Source of the DNA: Rhizobium leguminosarum
GTDB taxonomy: Bacteria > Pseudomonadota > Alphaproteobacteria > Rhizobiales > Rhizobiaceae
NCBI RefSeq assembly: GCF_004123835.1
Contig: NZ_MZMU01000003.1
Span: forward strand, 1,054,001 to 1,118,000
Direction of reading: 5' to 3'
DNA: 64,000 bases
This document shows, piece after piece, positions 1-7,493 of this stretch; position 1 is the stretch's first letter, and each line of letters starts with the position of its first letter. The position numbers were made by a program, and so were the translations under genes. The notes under the pieces are model-generated. The model saw only the letters and a program-made list of their open reading frames with translations, searched no databases and was not told where the DNA came from.

Positions 1-398
1 CGGAGTATCGCAGTTCACGCATGGATCGGACAGAAAAAGGGATTTCGAAAGCTGCGGCCGGAGGAGCAAATATCTCTCCGAAGCTGCCGCGATGCAGAAA
101 AGCAGCCGCCTGCGGATGAAAATCCACATCGGCAGCTCGAATGTCTATAGAAATAGTAGAGTTACACGCAGCCTGTCAATCCGAAATCTGAAGTGATGCC
201 GAAAATGGTGCAGAAGGCGCGGTTTTGGCATAGATTAAGAGAGCTTGGCCGAGGGCGAAAAACAAGGCCAAAACGCTTGTCTCTCAAGGCTTTCTTCGGC
301 GCGTTCAAATTCCGTTCATGCTGGTTGTGCCATAGAGGCAAAAGTACTTCCGTAGCAGTGCGGGGATTCGCACTGCCTGTGTGTGTCGATGGTCAAAA
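1..398. other. Upstream non-coding region of the Rrf2 gene
   Basis: I see no convincing gene here. A 69-codon open frame at 193-402 is Arg/Lys-rich, has no recognisable domain and overlaps the start of the Rrf2 gene, so I do not call it. The stretch around 140-175 is AT-rich compared with its surroundings and could hold the promoter of the downstream regulator, but no clear -35/-10 pair can be defended. Confidence 0.4.
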
Positions 399-845
399 AT
401 GATTACGCAAAAGGCGAAATATGCGCTGCGGGCGCTCACGGTCTTGGCTGATGCCGATGCCGACGAACCGGTGATGATTTCCGATATCGCGGCGCAGCAG
501 AAGATCCCGAAAAAGTTCCTCGAACAGATCCTGCTCGACCTGAAACATCACGGCGTCGTCGCCAGCCGTCGCGGCAAGCAGGGCGGTTATCTCCTGCTGA
601 AGCCCGCCCACACCATTACCTTCGGCGAGATCCTACGCATCATCGACGGCCCGATCGCGCCGCTTCCGTGCCTGTCGATCACCGCCTACCGCCGGTGCGA
701 CGATTGCGACGGCGAACAGAACTGCCAGATCCGCCACGTCTTCGCCAAGGTCGCCGACGCCACCCGCAAGGTGCTGTTCTCCACTACCATCGCCGATGCC
801 ATCGCGCCAAAGCACAGCGCCGAAGTCACCCGGCTGCTGGCGTAA
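399..845 (+). CDS. Rrf2 family transcriptional regulator with four-Cys cluster motif
   Basis: A 148-residue Rrf2-type winged-helix repressor. Residues 1-65 carry the family's N-terminal wHTH (MITQKAKYALRAL start, then SRRGKQGGYLL wing). The second half contains Cys91, Cys100, Cys103 and Cys109, a spacing consistent with an Fe-S or other metal/redox ligand set as in IscR, NsrR and RirA, although the exact spacing differs from those proteins. I chose the ATG at 399 because it matches the family N-terminus; a GTG at 381 in the same frame would add six residues. The genes at 950 and 1458 follow on the same strand and may be its targets. The sensed ligand is unknown. Confidence 0.85.
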   Translation: MITQKAKYALRALTVLADADADEPVMISDIAAQQKIPKKFLEQILLDLKHHGVVASRRGKQGGYLLLKPAHTITFGEILRIIDGPIAPLPCLSITAYRRCDDCDGEQNCQIRHVFAKVADATRKVLFSTTIADAIAPKHSAEVTRLLA

Positions 846-949
846 GGTCAGGCTTCAGTTGCCGCCCGCCTCCTTCAAGATTTGGTGAAATCCCTTTTCT
901 TCCAGCCGGCATGCTCCACCTGCCTGTCCAATTGGGTAGGGAGGACATC

Positions 950-1438
950 ATGTCTATGATTTCAGCACAGCGGCTAGAGCAATTCCAGCAAAAGTGCATA
1001 GCGGCCTTGCGTCCGGGATTGCGGGAAAACAAAGAGATAGAGCATTTCCGTGGTTCGAAGAAAAACGGAAATGCTCTAGTGGCTGCGGCCATACTCTCGG
1101 CGTCCCTCGCGACAGGCGCGGCCGCCCATCACGGCTGGTCGTGGGCCGAGGCGGACCAGATCGAACTGCGCGGCACCATCGAGAAGATCGCCATGGGCGG
1201 ACCGCATCCGACGCTCGATGTCGCCACCGCCGATGACGGCGTCTGGCTCGTCGAACTCGGTAATCCGCGCCAGACGGAACGCTCCGGCTTCGTCGAAGGT
1301 GTAGCCAAGCCTGGCGACCAAGTGGTGGTCCTTGGAAACCGTTCGCAGGATCCAAAAGAGAAGCGGCTGAAGGCGGTGCGCCTTACCATCGGCGAAAAGC
1401 GCTACGACATCTATCCAGACCGCATCAAGACGAACTGA
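950..1438 (+). CDS. DUF6152-like exported protein with repeat-derived N-terminal insertion
   Basis: 162 residues starting at ATG 950, behind a good ribosome site (GGGAGG at 938-944). The mature part from about residue 52 begins AHHGWSWAEADQIELRG and resembles small periplasmic DUF6152 proteins (His-His-Gly followed by a beta-rich domain of about 100 residues), often found beside membrane proteins such as the next gene. The hydrophobic signal segment (ALVAAAILSASLATGAAA) lies unusually far from the start, because residues 9-43 are encoded by a palindromic repeat inserted in frame at 974-1079. Translation from GTG 1079 would give only a bare hydrophobic leader. Export efficiency may be altered. 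Family assignment is moderate. Confidence 0.65.
   Translation: MSMISAQRLEQFQQKCIAALRPGLRENKEIEHFRGSKKNGNALVAAAILSASLATGAAAHHGWSWAEADQIELRGTIEKIAMGGPHPTLDVATADDGVWLVELGNPRQTERSGFVEGVAKPGDQVVVLGNRSQDPKEKRLKAVRLTIGEKRYDIYPDRIKTN
974..1079 (+). repeat. Palindromic intergenic-type repeat (family D) inside a coding sequence
   Basis: About 106 bp bounded by CTAGAGC at the left and GCTCTAG at the right. The right half folds into a 13-bp perfect stem (AGAGCATTTCCGT at 1039-1051 with ACGGAAATGCTCT at 1065-1077). This type of element is normally intergenic in Rhizobium genomes (recalled, not searched). Here it lies in frame within the signal-peptide region of the exported protein gene starting at 950. 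Confidence 0.75.
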
Positions 1439-1457
1439 CCTCTGGGCGAACTGAGCT

Positions 1458-1931
1458 GTGATCGACATTCTCGAATGGCTGTCGGCAACGACACCTGCGG
1501 TCGCGCTCCGGCGCTCCGGAACACTCTACATGTTCGTCAACGCCGCCCATATCCTGGCGATCGGCCTTTTGGTTGGCGCCATCCTGCCGCTTGATCTGAG
1601 GCTTGCCGGCTTCTTCCGCAAGGTGCCAGTTGAAGTCGTCGCGCCGTTTCTCTCCCGCGCCGCAGGCGTCGGCCTTGCCGCGGCTATTGTCACCGGCTTC
1701 TACCTCTTCAGCGTCCGGGCGGTCGAATATGCCGGCAATCCCGCCTTTCTTGCAAAGCTCGGGCTGATCGCCTTTGGATTGCTCAACGTGCTGGCGGTGC
1801 ATACCGGGCAGGGTTGGCGAACCGCAACCACGGTCGGCATTCTGCGCCCTGCGATAAGAGTTTCTGCGGCTCTGTCGGCGGTGACATGGATCGCCGCGCT
1901 TATGGCGGGGCGCTGGATCGGATTTCTCTGA
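1458..1931 (+). CDS. Small integral membrane protein (DUF6644-like)
   Basis: 157 residues from a GTG start at 1458, 19 bp after the preceding gene, so probably co-transcribed with it. Four hydrophobic segments are visible (around residues 26-48, 64-85, 97-113 and 134-155). A conserved-looking His in MFVNAAHILAIG and another in LAVHTGQGW could bind a metal or heme. Members of this group are of unknown function and often sit next to DUF6152-like exported proteins, as here. The pairing suggests a shared envelope role, possibly metal related. That role is inferred from neighbourhood only. Confidence 0.65.
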   Translation: MIDILEWLSATTPAVALRRSGTLYMFVNAAHILAIGLLVGAILPLDLRLAGFFRKVPVEVVAPFLSRAAGVGLAAAIVTGFYLFSVRAVEYAGNPAFLAKLGLIAFGLLNVLAVHTGQGWRTATTVGILRPAIRVSAALSAVTWIAALMAGRWIGFL

Positions 1932-1976
1932 TAGTGGAGGGGAGTTGAATATAACACGATGATCCATCATATTGCA

Positions 1977-1988
1977 TTGCAATTGCAA
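1977..1988. promoter_or_regulatory. Palindromic operator candidate of the toxin-antitoxin operon
   Basis: A perfect 12-bp palindrome TTGCAATTGCAA lies 14 bp upstream of the antitoxin start at 2003, inside an AT-rich promoter stretch (1945-1990). Type II antitoxins commonly autoregulate through such dyads; binding here is inferred. Confidence 0.45.
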
Positions 1989-2002
1989 CGCATGAGGAAG
2001 TC

Positions 2003-2284
2003 ATGAAAACGGCATCGCTCCCGTCCCTTCGCGTGGATCCTGAATTGCGTGCTGCCGCCGAAAGCGTTTTGAAAGAAGGCGAGAGCCTGTCGTCGCTGAT
2101 GGAGGACTCTCTTCGCCGCCAGATCGATTATAGAAAGACCCAAGCGGAGTTCATCGCGCGGGGTCTGGCTGGCTTGGCGGAAGCGCAGCGCACCGGTGTG
2201 TTTTACACAACGGACGACATTCAGGAGTTGATGCGCGAAAAGCTTGAAAAGGCGAAGGCCCGCAAAGCCGCACGGCAGAAATGA
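2003..2284 (+). CDS. Antitoxin of a RelE/ParE-type module (YlcI/YnfO- or CopG-like)
   Basis: 93 residues. The N-terminal part (MKTASLPSLRVDPELRAAAE) has the short beta strand and helices of ribbon-helix-helix repressors, followed by a Lys/Arg-rich tail typical of an unfolded toxin-neutralising region. Its stop codon overlaps the start of the next gene by 4 bp (ATGA), so the two are translationally coupled. A perfect dyad just upstream is a likely autoregulatory site. It should bind and inactivate the downstream toxin. Assignment rests on size, fold signature and the toxin partner. Confidence 0.75.
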   Translation: MKTASLPSLRVDPELRAAAESVLKEGESLSSLMEDSLRRQIDYRKTQAEFIARGLAGLAEAQRTGVFYTTDDIQELMREKLEKAKARKAARQK

Positions 2285-2580
2285 CCTTCGAGCTAAAGTA
2301 CACCCAGACCTTCTATGAAGATCTGGACCGGCTCGCCGATTTTCTGATCGAACGTGATCCGGATTTGGCCGAACGTGCCATCAACGCCATCCAAAAAGCT
2401 CTGATGATACTTCAGGATTTCCCGCTTATGGCCAGACGCGCCTCTGCGGATGATCCTTTGCTTCGCGAGCTCGTCGTACCATTCGGTTCTGCCGGATATG
2501 TCATTCTTTTCAAAGTGATGAACGAAACGAGCATCATCGTCCTCGCCGTCCGTCACCAGCGCGAAGAAGATTACCACTGA
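2281..2580 (+). CDS. RelE/ParE family toxin
   Basis: 99 residues with the compact alpha-beta layout of the RelE/ParE superfamily: [27 protein letters not shown] helices, a [10 protein letters not shown] turn, a [14 protein letters not shown] strand pair, and an ending [15 protein letters not shown]. The C-terminal [13 protein letters not shown] matches the usual ParE-like end. It is either an mRNA interferase (RelE) or a gyrase poison (ParE); the ParE-like reading fits slightly better. The full length appears intact. It overlaps its antitoxin by 4 bp. Confidence 0.85.
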   Translation: MTFELKYTQTFYEDLDRLADFLIERDPDLAERAINAIQKALMILQDFPLMARRASADDPLLRELVVPFGSAGYVILFKVMNETSIIVLAVRHQREEDYH

Positions 2581-2804
2581 CTATCCTTCGCTGACCGCCC
2601 AGCGCGGGTTGATCCACGGCTCTGGTTCGAGCGCGCCAGCGGTTGTTTGCGGAGGATATAGTCGGCCGCCTTCTCTCCCGTCATGATCGAGGGTCCGTTC
2701 AGGTTGCCGTAGGTGACGTGCGGGAAGATCGAGCTGTCGGCGACGCGCGCCCCACCCGAAGGCTCGCGCGGCACGGCGGCTTCAACATGCTTGTTCGAAT
2801 TCAT
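2571..2804 (-). pseudogene. betA 3'-end remnant fused to an unrelated N-terminus
   Basis: On the minus strand, 2748 down to about 2588 repeats the last ~55 codons of betA (compare 5844-5684): both encode [20 protein letters not shown] and then IMTGEKAAD. The two copies differ at roughly one base in seven by eye, so the duplication is not recent or the extra copy came from a related strain. Homology stops abruptly at 2748/2749. An open frame continues through the junction from ATG 2804 and would make a 77-residue chimera. The remnant lacks the FAD-binding domain and most of the catalytic domain, so it is non-functional as a dehydrogenase. It marks one edge of the inserted 2.7-5.6 kb block. Confidence 0.85.
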
Positions 2805-2836
2805 CGCCCGAATCCTCTGCCGCGCCCATCCCACAG

Positions 2837-3376
2837 TCAGCCTCTCAGCATGCGACGAGCTTCATAAGCTTCCAGGAACTCCGGAGAGGCGACGTCATCG
2901 GCCAGCGCGCGAAGCGCAGCCGCGGAAGGACCCAGTACCACCTCAACGCGCTGATTGGCATCAGCCCACAGGGCCAATGCCTGGTGCAGGCGTTGCTCGC
3001 CGGACGTCGTCAGCATTGCGTGCTTCGTCCGGCCATCATGTTCGTCAGGCATGAGCTCGACCAGTCCGTCCCGGACGAGCGGGCGAAGGGCGTGGGTCAA
3101 AGCGGAAATGCTGACGGCAAGGCGCTCGGCGAGCAATAGCAAGGTTGGCCATCCATGGCTGCCCTCGTGCAACGCTGCGATCTGGGTCAGAAGTCCGACC
3201 TGGGTGGCCTTCAGGCCGGTCGGCGCCACCGCGTCATCATAAATCTGCCCCAACCGCCGTGATGCGCGCCGGAGGGCGGTGTTTGTGCACACGAGTTCGG
3301 CTAGGAGTTCCGGCGGGCTCAGCCTGCCCGCGCGCAACTCCTCCCCTGGATCACCAATCGAAAGTTTTTTGCCCAT
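2837..3376 (-). CDS. MarR family transcriptional regulator
   Basis: 179 residues, with a MarR winged helix in the central part ([27 protein letters not shown] then [13 protein letters not shown] wing). It is divergent from the SDR and flavin oxidoreductase genes, whose shared promoter carries two TTGAG-N2-CTCA-type dyads. The natural reading is a local repressor of those two genes and itself, relieved by a small electrophile or phenolic substrate of the encoded enzymes. It lies within the segment bounded by the two betA 3' copies and so was probably acquired with them. Confidence 0.85.
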   Translation of the reverse strand: MGKKLSIGDPGEELRAGRLSPPELLAELVCTNTALRRASRRLGQIYDDAVAPTGLKATQVGLLTQIAALHEGSHGWPTLLLLAERLAVSISALTHALRPLVRDGLVELMPDEHDGRTKHAMLTTSGEQRLHQALALWADANQRVEVVLGPSAAALRALADDVASPEFLEAYEARRMLRG

Positions 3377-3387
3377 CCCAGTAAAAT

Positions 3388-3448
3388 AGTTGAGGGCTCA
3401 TCCATTGACAAGACGACATCGCGACCGTACATAAACTTGAGCACTCAA
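3388..3448. promoter_or_regulatory. Paired MarR operator candidates
   Basis: Two related dyads lie in the divergent gap: TTGAGGGCTCA at 3390-3400 and the perfect palindrome TTGAGCACTCAA at 3437-3448. They sit on either side of the probable divergent promoters, as expected for a repressor that controls both directions. The binding protein is inferred to be the adjacent MarR regulator. Confidence 0.6.
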
Positions 3449-3465
3449 CCAAATAGGATTTTGAC

Positions 3466-4266
3466 ATGTCTGCATCATCGCTCAAGCCCGTCGCCCTCGT
3501 CACCGGCGCCTCCGCTGGCATCGGCGCCATCTATGCGGCGCGCCTCGCTGAAAAGGGGTATGACCTCATCCTCGTCGCCCGGCGGGCCGATCGTCTGAAG
3601 GCGCTCTCGGACAAGCTCGGCGCTGCCCACGGCACGAAAGTCGAGGTCGTGGAAGCCGACCTGACGAAAGACGCCGACCTCACCCGCGTCGAAAAGGTGC
3701 TGAAGGACAATTCAGCGATCACGCTCCTCGTCAACAACGCCGGCAACTCGACCTTGGCTCCGGTCGCCAAGACCGCTGAGGAAGACGCGGCCGCGATGAT
3801 CGCACTCAACGTCACTGCGCTCACGCGGCTGACACACGCTGTTCTGCCTGCATTCCTCAGCCGCAACCACGGCGCGATCATCAACGTCGCTTCGGTCCTG
3901 TCCTTTCATGCCCTGCCGATCAGCGCGATCTACAGCGGCACCAAGGGCTATGTGATGAACTTCAGCCGGGGCCTGCAGCAGGAGCTGGCCGAGACCAATG
4001 TCCGCCTGCAACTCGTCATGCCGGCGGCCACGGCGACGGAACTCTGGGATTTGTCGGGCGTACCGCTGGCGTCGCTCAACCAGGCGACCGTCATGACGTC
4101 CGAAAACCTGGTCGACGCCGCCCTGGCCGGTTTCGACAAGGGCGAAGATATCACGCTGCCATCCGTTGCCGACGCCAGTCTGTGGGACAAGTTCGACCAA
4201 GCCCGATCCACACTGTTCGCCGCGACGCAGACCGGTGAACCTGCGCCCCGTTACCGCGCCGTCTAG
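3466..4266 (+). CDS. SDR family NAD(P)-dependent oxidoreductase
   Basis: 266 residues of the classical short-chain dehydrogenase type. The cofactor motif GASAGIG is at about residues 14-20, NNAG at about 90-93, the catalytic Ser in NVASVLSF at about 145, and the YSGTKGY catalytic Tyr-x-x-x-Lys around 157-161. The basic ARRADR after the second strand suggests NADP(H) preference. The substrate is unknown. It is followed 94 bp later by the old-yellow-enzyme gene, and both are divergent from the MarR regulator, suggesting one regulon for detoxifying reactive carbonyls or enones. Confidence 0.88.
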   Translation: MSASSLKPVALVTGASAGIGAIYAARLAEKGYDLILVARRADRLKALSDKLGAAHGTKVEVVEADLTKDADLTRVEKVLKDNSAITLLVNNAGNSTLAPVAKTAEEDAAAMIALNVTALTRLTHAVLPAFLSRNHGAIINVASVLSFHALPISAIYSGTKGYVMNFSRGLQQELAETNVRLQLVMPAATATELWDLSGVPLASLNQATVMTSENLVDAALAGFDKGEDITLPSVADASLWDKFDQARSTLFAATQTGEPAPRYRAV

Positions 4267-4360
4267 ACACCCCGAAGGATCGAGCGCACGGATTAACCCG
4301 TACGCCAACGGCGTCGGCAGATCCGTGCGGTTGATTGATATCCATTTTAAGGAGATTCCA

Positions 4361-5458
4361 TTGCCCAGCTTGTTCGACCAATTCACGCTGAAGGGCGTCA
4401 TCCTCCGAAACCGCATCGCGGTATCTCCCATGTGCCAATATTCCGCGATTGATGGCGTTCCGAACGACTGGCACGCCGCCCATCTCACAAGCTTGGCGCG
4501 CGGTGGCGCTGGCCTCGTCAACGTCGAAGCCACGGCTGTCTCTCCGGAGGGGCGTATCACGCCGGGCTGTACCGGTCTTTGGAATGATGTCCAGGCCGAG
4601 GCCTTTGGGCCGATCGTCGCCAGCATCGAAAAGGCGGGCGCGGTCGCAGGGATCCAGATCGGCCACGCCGGCCGGAAGGCCAGCGCAAACCGTCCTTGGG
4701 AAGGCGACGATCATATCGCCGATAGCGACTCGCGCGGCTGGGAAATCATCGCACCGTCCGCCGTCGCGTTCGGCGGCGGCCTAAAGAAGGTGCCGCGCGC
4801 CATGACGAAGGCCGACATCGATCGCGTCCGTGGCGATTTTGTCGCTGCGGCGATCCGCGCGCGCGACATCGGATTCCGCTGGCTCGTGCTGCATTTTGCG
4901 CATGGCTATCTCGGGCAAAGCTTCTTTTCGTCGCATTCAAACCAGCGCGACGACGAATATGGCGGCAGCGCCGATAACCGCGGACGCTTCCTCTTGGAGA
5001 CGCTGGCGGCCGTTCGTGAAGTCTGGCCCGAGGATCGTCCTCTGACTGCTCGCTTCGGCGTCATGGAGTTTGACGGTCGTGACGAGGAAACCCTGCAGGA
5101 CGCGATCGAACTCGTCGGAAAATTCAAAGTGGCCGGCCTCGACTTCATCGACGTCAGCCTCGGCTTCTCGACCCCCGCCGCCAATATTCCCTGGGGTCCA
5201 GGGTTCATCGCGCCTTACGCCGATCAAGTCCGCAAGGCCACTGGCCTCCCCGGTGCCGCAAGTTGGAACATCACTCAGCCGGAGCAAGCGGATGAACTCA
5301 TCCGAAGCGGACAGGTTGACTTGGTTATGATCGGCAAAGCGATGCTCGCCAATCCGCATTGGCCCTACGAAGCCGCGCGCAAGCTCGGTGTCGAGCGTCC
5401 GTCCTGGACATTGCCTGCCCCTTACGCACATTGGCTCGCATCCTACCGCACTGCCTGA
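4361..5458 (+). CDS. NADH:flavin oxidoreductase, old yellow enzyme family (YqjM-like)
   Basis: 365 residues from TTG 4361, chosen because AAGGAG sits at 4349-4354 and the protein then begins MPSLFDQFTLKGVILRNRI like the family; the open frame upstream is longer but lacks homology. FMN TIM barrel with SPMCQYSAIDG (YqjM-type Cys near the flavin), IQIGHAGRK, the HFAHGYLGQSFFS and DDEYGGSADNRGRF signatures, and MIGKAMLANP near the end. It reduces activated C=C bonds of enones, maleimides or nitro compounds with NAD(P)H. It is the last gene before the second betA copy and is convergent with betA. Confidence 0.92.
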   Translation: MPSLFDQFTLKGVILRNRIAVSPMCQYSAIDGVPNDWHAAHLTSLARGGAGLVNVEATAVSPEGRITPGCTGLWNDVQAEAFGPIVASIEKAGAVAGIQIGHAGRKASANRPWEGDDHIADSDSRGWEIIAPSAVAFGGGLKKVPRAMTKADIDRVRGDFVAAAIRARDIGFRWLVLHFAHGYLGQSFFSSHSNQRDDEYGGSADNRGRFLLETLAAVREVWPEDRPLTARFGVMEFDGRDEETLQDAIELVGKFKVAGLDFIDVSLGFSTPAANIPWGPGFIAPYADQVRKATGLPGAASWNITQPEQADELIRSGQVDLVMIGKAMLANPHWPYEAARKLGVERPSWTLPAPYAHWLASYRTA

Positions 5459-5672
5459 GTGATCGGGGCTCTCGAATAGCGTTGAGGGCCCTTGTCTCTT
5501 CGAGTTGAAAAAACGAACCACGGCCCGCTGATTCATGGTTGCGATATCGCAGACATCGCGCCTCATGTCAGATGTTTGGGCCGTGACGGCGATCTTGTTG
5601 GCGAACGCCTCGGTCGCTGGCTTTCACCGCGTCCGTCATGGGCGGACAAGGTAACGTCGGACGGCTCGCTTC

Positions 5673-7322
5673 TTATCGATCGCTGACGGCCGCGCGCGGA
5701 TTGACCCATGGCTCCTGGTTCGAGCGTGCCAGCGGCTGTTTGCCGAGAATATGGTCGGCCGCCTTCTCGCCGGTCATGATCGATGGTCCGTTCAGGTTGC
5801 CATAGGTGACGTGCGGGAAGATCGAGCTGTCGGCGACGCGCAAGCCATCGACGCCGATCACCCGCGTTTGCGGATCGACCACCGCCATCGGATCGTCCTT
5901 GGCGCCCATCCGGCAGGTGCCGCAAGGATGATAGGCGCTTTCCAGATGTTCGCGCAGGAAGGCGTCGATCTCGTCGTCGCTTTGCACGCCTTCGCCCGGC
6001 TGGATCTCCGGCCCGCGATAGTCGTTGAAAGCCGTCTGCCCGAAGATTTCGCGGGTGAGGCGCACGCAGTGGCGGAATTTCTCCCAATCCTCGGCATGAC
6101 TCATATAGTTGAATCGCAGCACCGGGTCGGCCTTGGGATCGGCGGAGCGTAAGCTGACGCTGCCGCGCGATTTCGACAGGTTGTAGCCGACGTGAACCTG
6201 GAAGCCGTGGCTCTTCGCCGCCGCCTTGCCGTCATAACTGATTGCCACCGGCAGGAAATGATACTGGATATCGGGCTGCTTCAGCCCGGGTGCCGAGCGC
6301 AGGAAGGCGCAGGCCTCGAATTGGTTGGAGGCGCCGAGCCCGCCGCGCGAGAGCAGCCATTGGGCGCCCGCCACCCCCTGCCAGAACCATGGCAGCCAGG
6401 AATAGAGCGACACCGGCTTGGTGCTGACCTGCTGGAAGTAGAATTCCATATGGTCCTGCAGGTTGGCGCCGACGCCCGGCCGGTCGGCTTTCACCGCAAT
6501 GCCCATGTCCTGCAGATGTTGGCCGGGACCGATGCCCGACAGCATCAAGAGCTTCGGCGAATTGAACGAGGAGGCCGAGACAATCACCTCGCGATTCGCC
6601 TTCACCACCTCTGTTCTGCCGTTGCGCTCGATCTCGACGCCGGTCGCCCGTCCGTCCTCAATCACGATCTTCTGCGCAAAGCCGTAGACGATGCTGACAT
6701 TATCCCGCTTCAGCGCCGGTTTCAGATAGGCATTGGCGGCAGACCAGCGGCGGCCGGAAAAGATGGTCTGCTCCATCAGGCCGAAGCCTTCCTGCTTGCT
6801 GCCGTTATAATCCTCCGTCGTCTCGAAGCCTGCCTGTTTGCCGGCCTCGACGAAGGCTTGGAAGAGCGGATTGGTGAAGCCGCCGCGCTGGACATGCAGC
6901 GGTCCGTCCGTGCCGCGCCAGCCTTCTTCGCCGCCATGCGAATGTTCCATCCGCTTGAAATAGGGAAGCACGTCCGCATAGGCCCAGCCGCTGGCGCCGA
7001 GCTCCTCCCAGCGGTTGAAATCCTCGGCATGACCGCGCACATAGACCATGCCGTTGATCGAGGAGGAGCCGCCGATCACCTTGCCGCGCGGCGCGGTGAT
7101 GCGCCGGTTATTGAGGTTCGCCTCCGGCTCGGACAGATAACCCCAGTTATATCGCTTCATGCTCATCGGCCAGGCAAGCGCTGCCGGCATCTGGATGAAC
7201 GGCCCAAAATCGCTGCCGCCCGCCTCGATGACGATGACGCTGTTCTTGCCATCTTCCGACAAGCGATAGGCGAGGGCGGAGCCGGCGGAGCCCGAGCCGA
7301 TGATGACGAAATCTGCTTGCAT
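5673..7322 (-). CDS. betA: Choline dehydrogenase
   Basis: 549 residues; a GMC-family flavoprotein that oxidises choline to betaine aldehyde at the membrane. FAD-binding [19 protein letters not shown] is at the N-terminus, the GMC signature [20 protein letters not shown] near residue 80, the catalytic His region [10 protein letters not shown] near 465, and [16 protein letters not shown] near the C-terminus. It is the last gene of the betI-betB-betA operon and is separated from betB by a 120-bp palindromic repeat, which may uncouple or stabilise the betA part of the mRNA. Its final ~55 codons recur in truncated form at 2588-2748. Expression should follow choline through BetI. Confidence 0.96.
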   Translation of the reverse strand: MQADFVIIGSGSAGSALAYRLSEDGKNSVIVIEAGGSDFGPFIQMPAALAWPMSMKRYNWGYLSEPEANLNNRRITAPRGKVIGGSSSINGMVYVRGHAEDFNRWEELGASGWAYADVLPYFKRMEHSHGGEEGWRGTDGPLHVQRGGFTNPLFQAFVEAGKQAGFETTEDYNGSKQEGFGLMEQTIFSGRRWSAANAYLKPALKRDNVSIVYGFAQKIVIEDGRATGVEIERNGRTEVVKANREVIVSASSFNSPKLLMLSGIGPGQHLQDMGIAVKADRPGVGANLQDHMEFYFQQVSTKPVSLYSWLPWFWQGVAGAQWLLSRGGLGASNQFEACAFLRSAPGLKQPDIQYHFLPVAISYDGKAAAKSHGFQVHVGYNLSKSRGSVSLRSADPKADPVLRFNYMSHAEDWEKFRHCVRLTREIFGQTAFNDYRGPEIQPGEGVQSDDEIDAFLREHLESAYHPCGTCRMGAKDDPMAVVDPQTRVIGVDGLRVADSSIFPHVTYGNLNGPSIMTGEKAADHILGKQPLARSNQEPWVNPRAAVSDR

Positions 7323-7363
7323 GGTTTTTTCTCTCGCGTTTTGCTTCAGCCGTCGCGCCGCGT

Positions 7364-7482
7364 CGCCCCCTCATCCGGCTGCCGCCACCTTCTCCCCAAG
7401 GGGAGAAGAGACTCGCAGCGGCCTCTCGACTCCCCTTCTACCCTTGGGGAGAAGGTGCCCGGAGGGCGGATGAGGGGGCCGC
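7364..7482. repeat. Family A palindromic repeat between betB and betA
   Basis: Two inverted arms: CCCCCTCATCCGGCTGCCGC then CACCTTCTCCCC on the left, mirrored by GGGGAGAAGGTGCCCGG and CGGATGAGGGGG on the right, with a short spacer. The transcript could form a long cruciform-like hairpin within the bet operon mRNA. Other copies or half copies lie at 8993, 21318, 42722, 47195 and 52719. Confidence 0.85.
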
Positions 7483-7493
7483 TTGCGCTGCCC

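Noticed and set aside
193..402. 69-codon ORF upstream of the Rrf2 gene
   Set aside because: Arg/Lys-rich translation without domain or ribosome site, overlapping the start of a well-supported gene.
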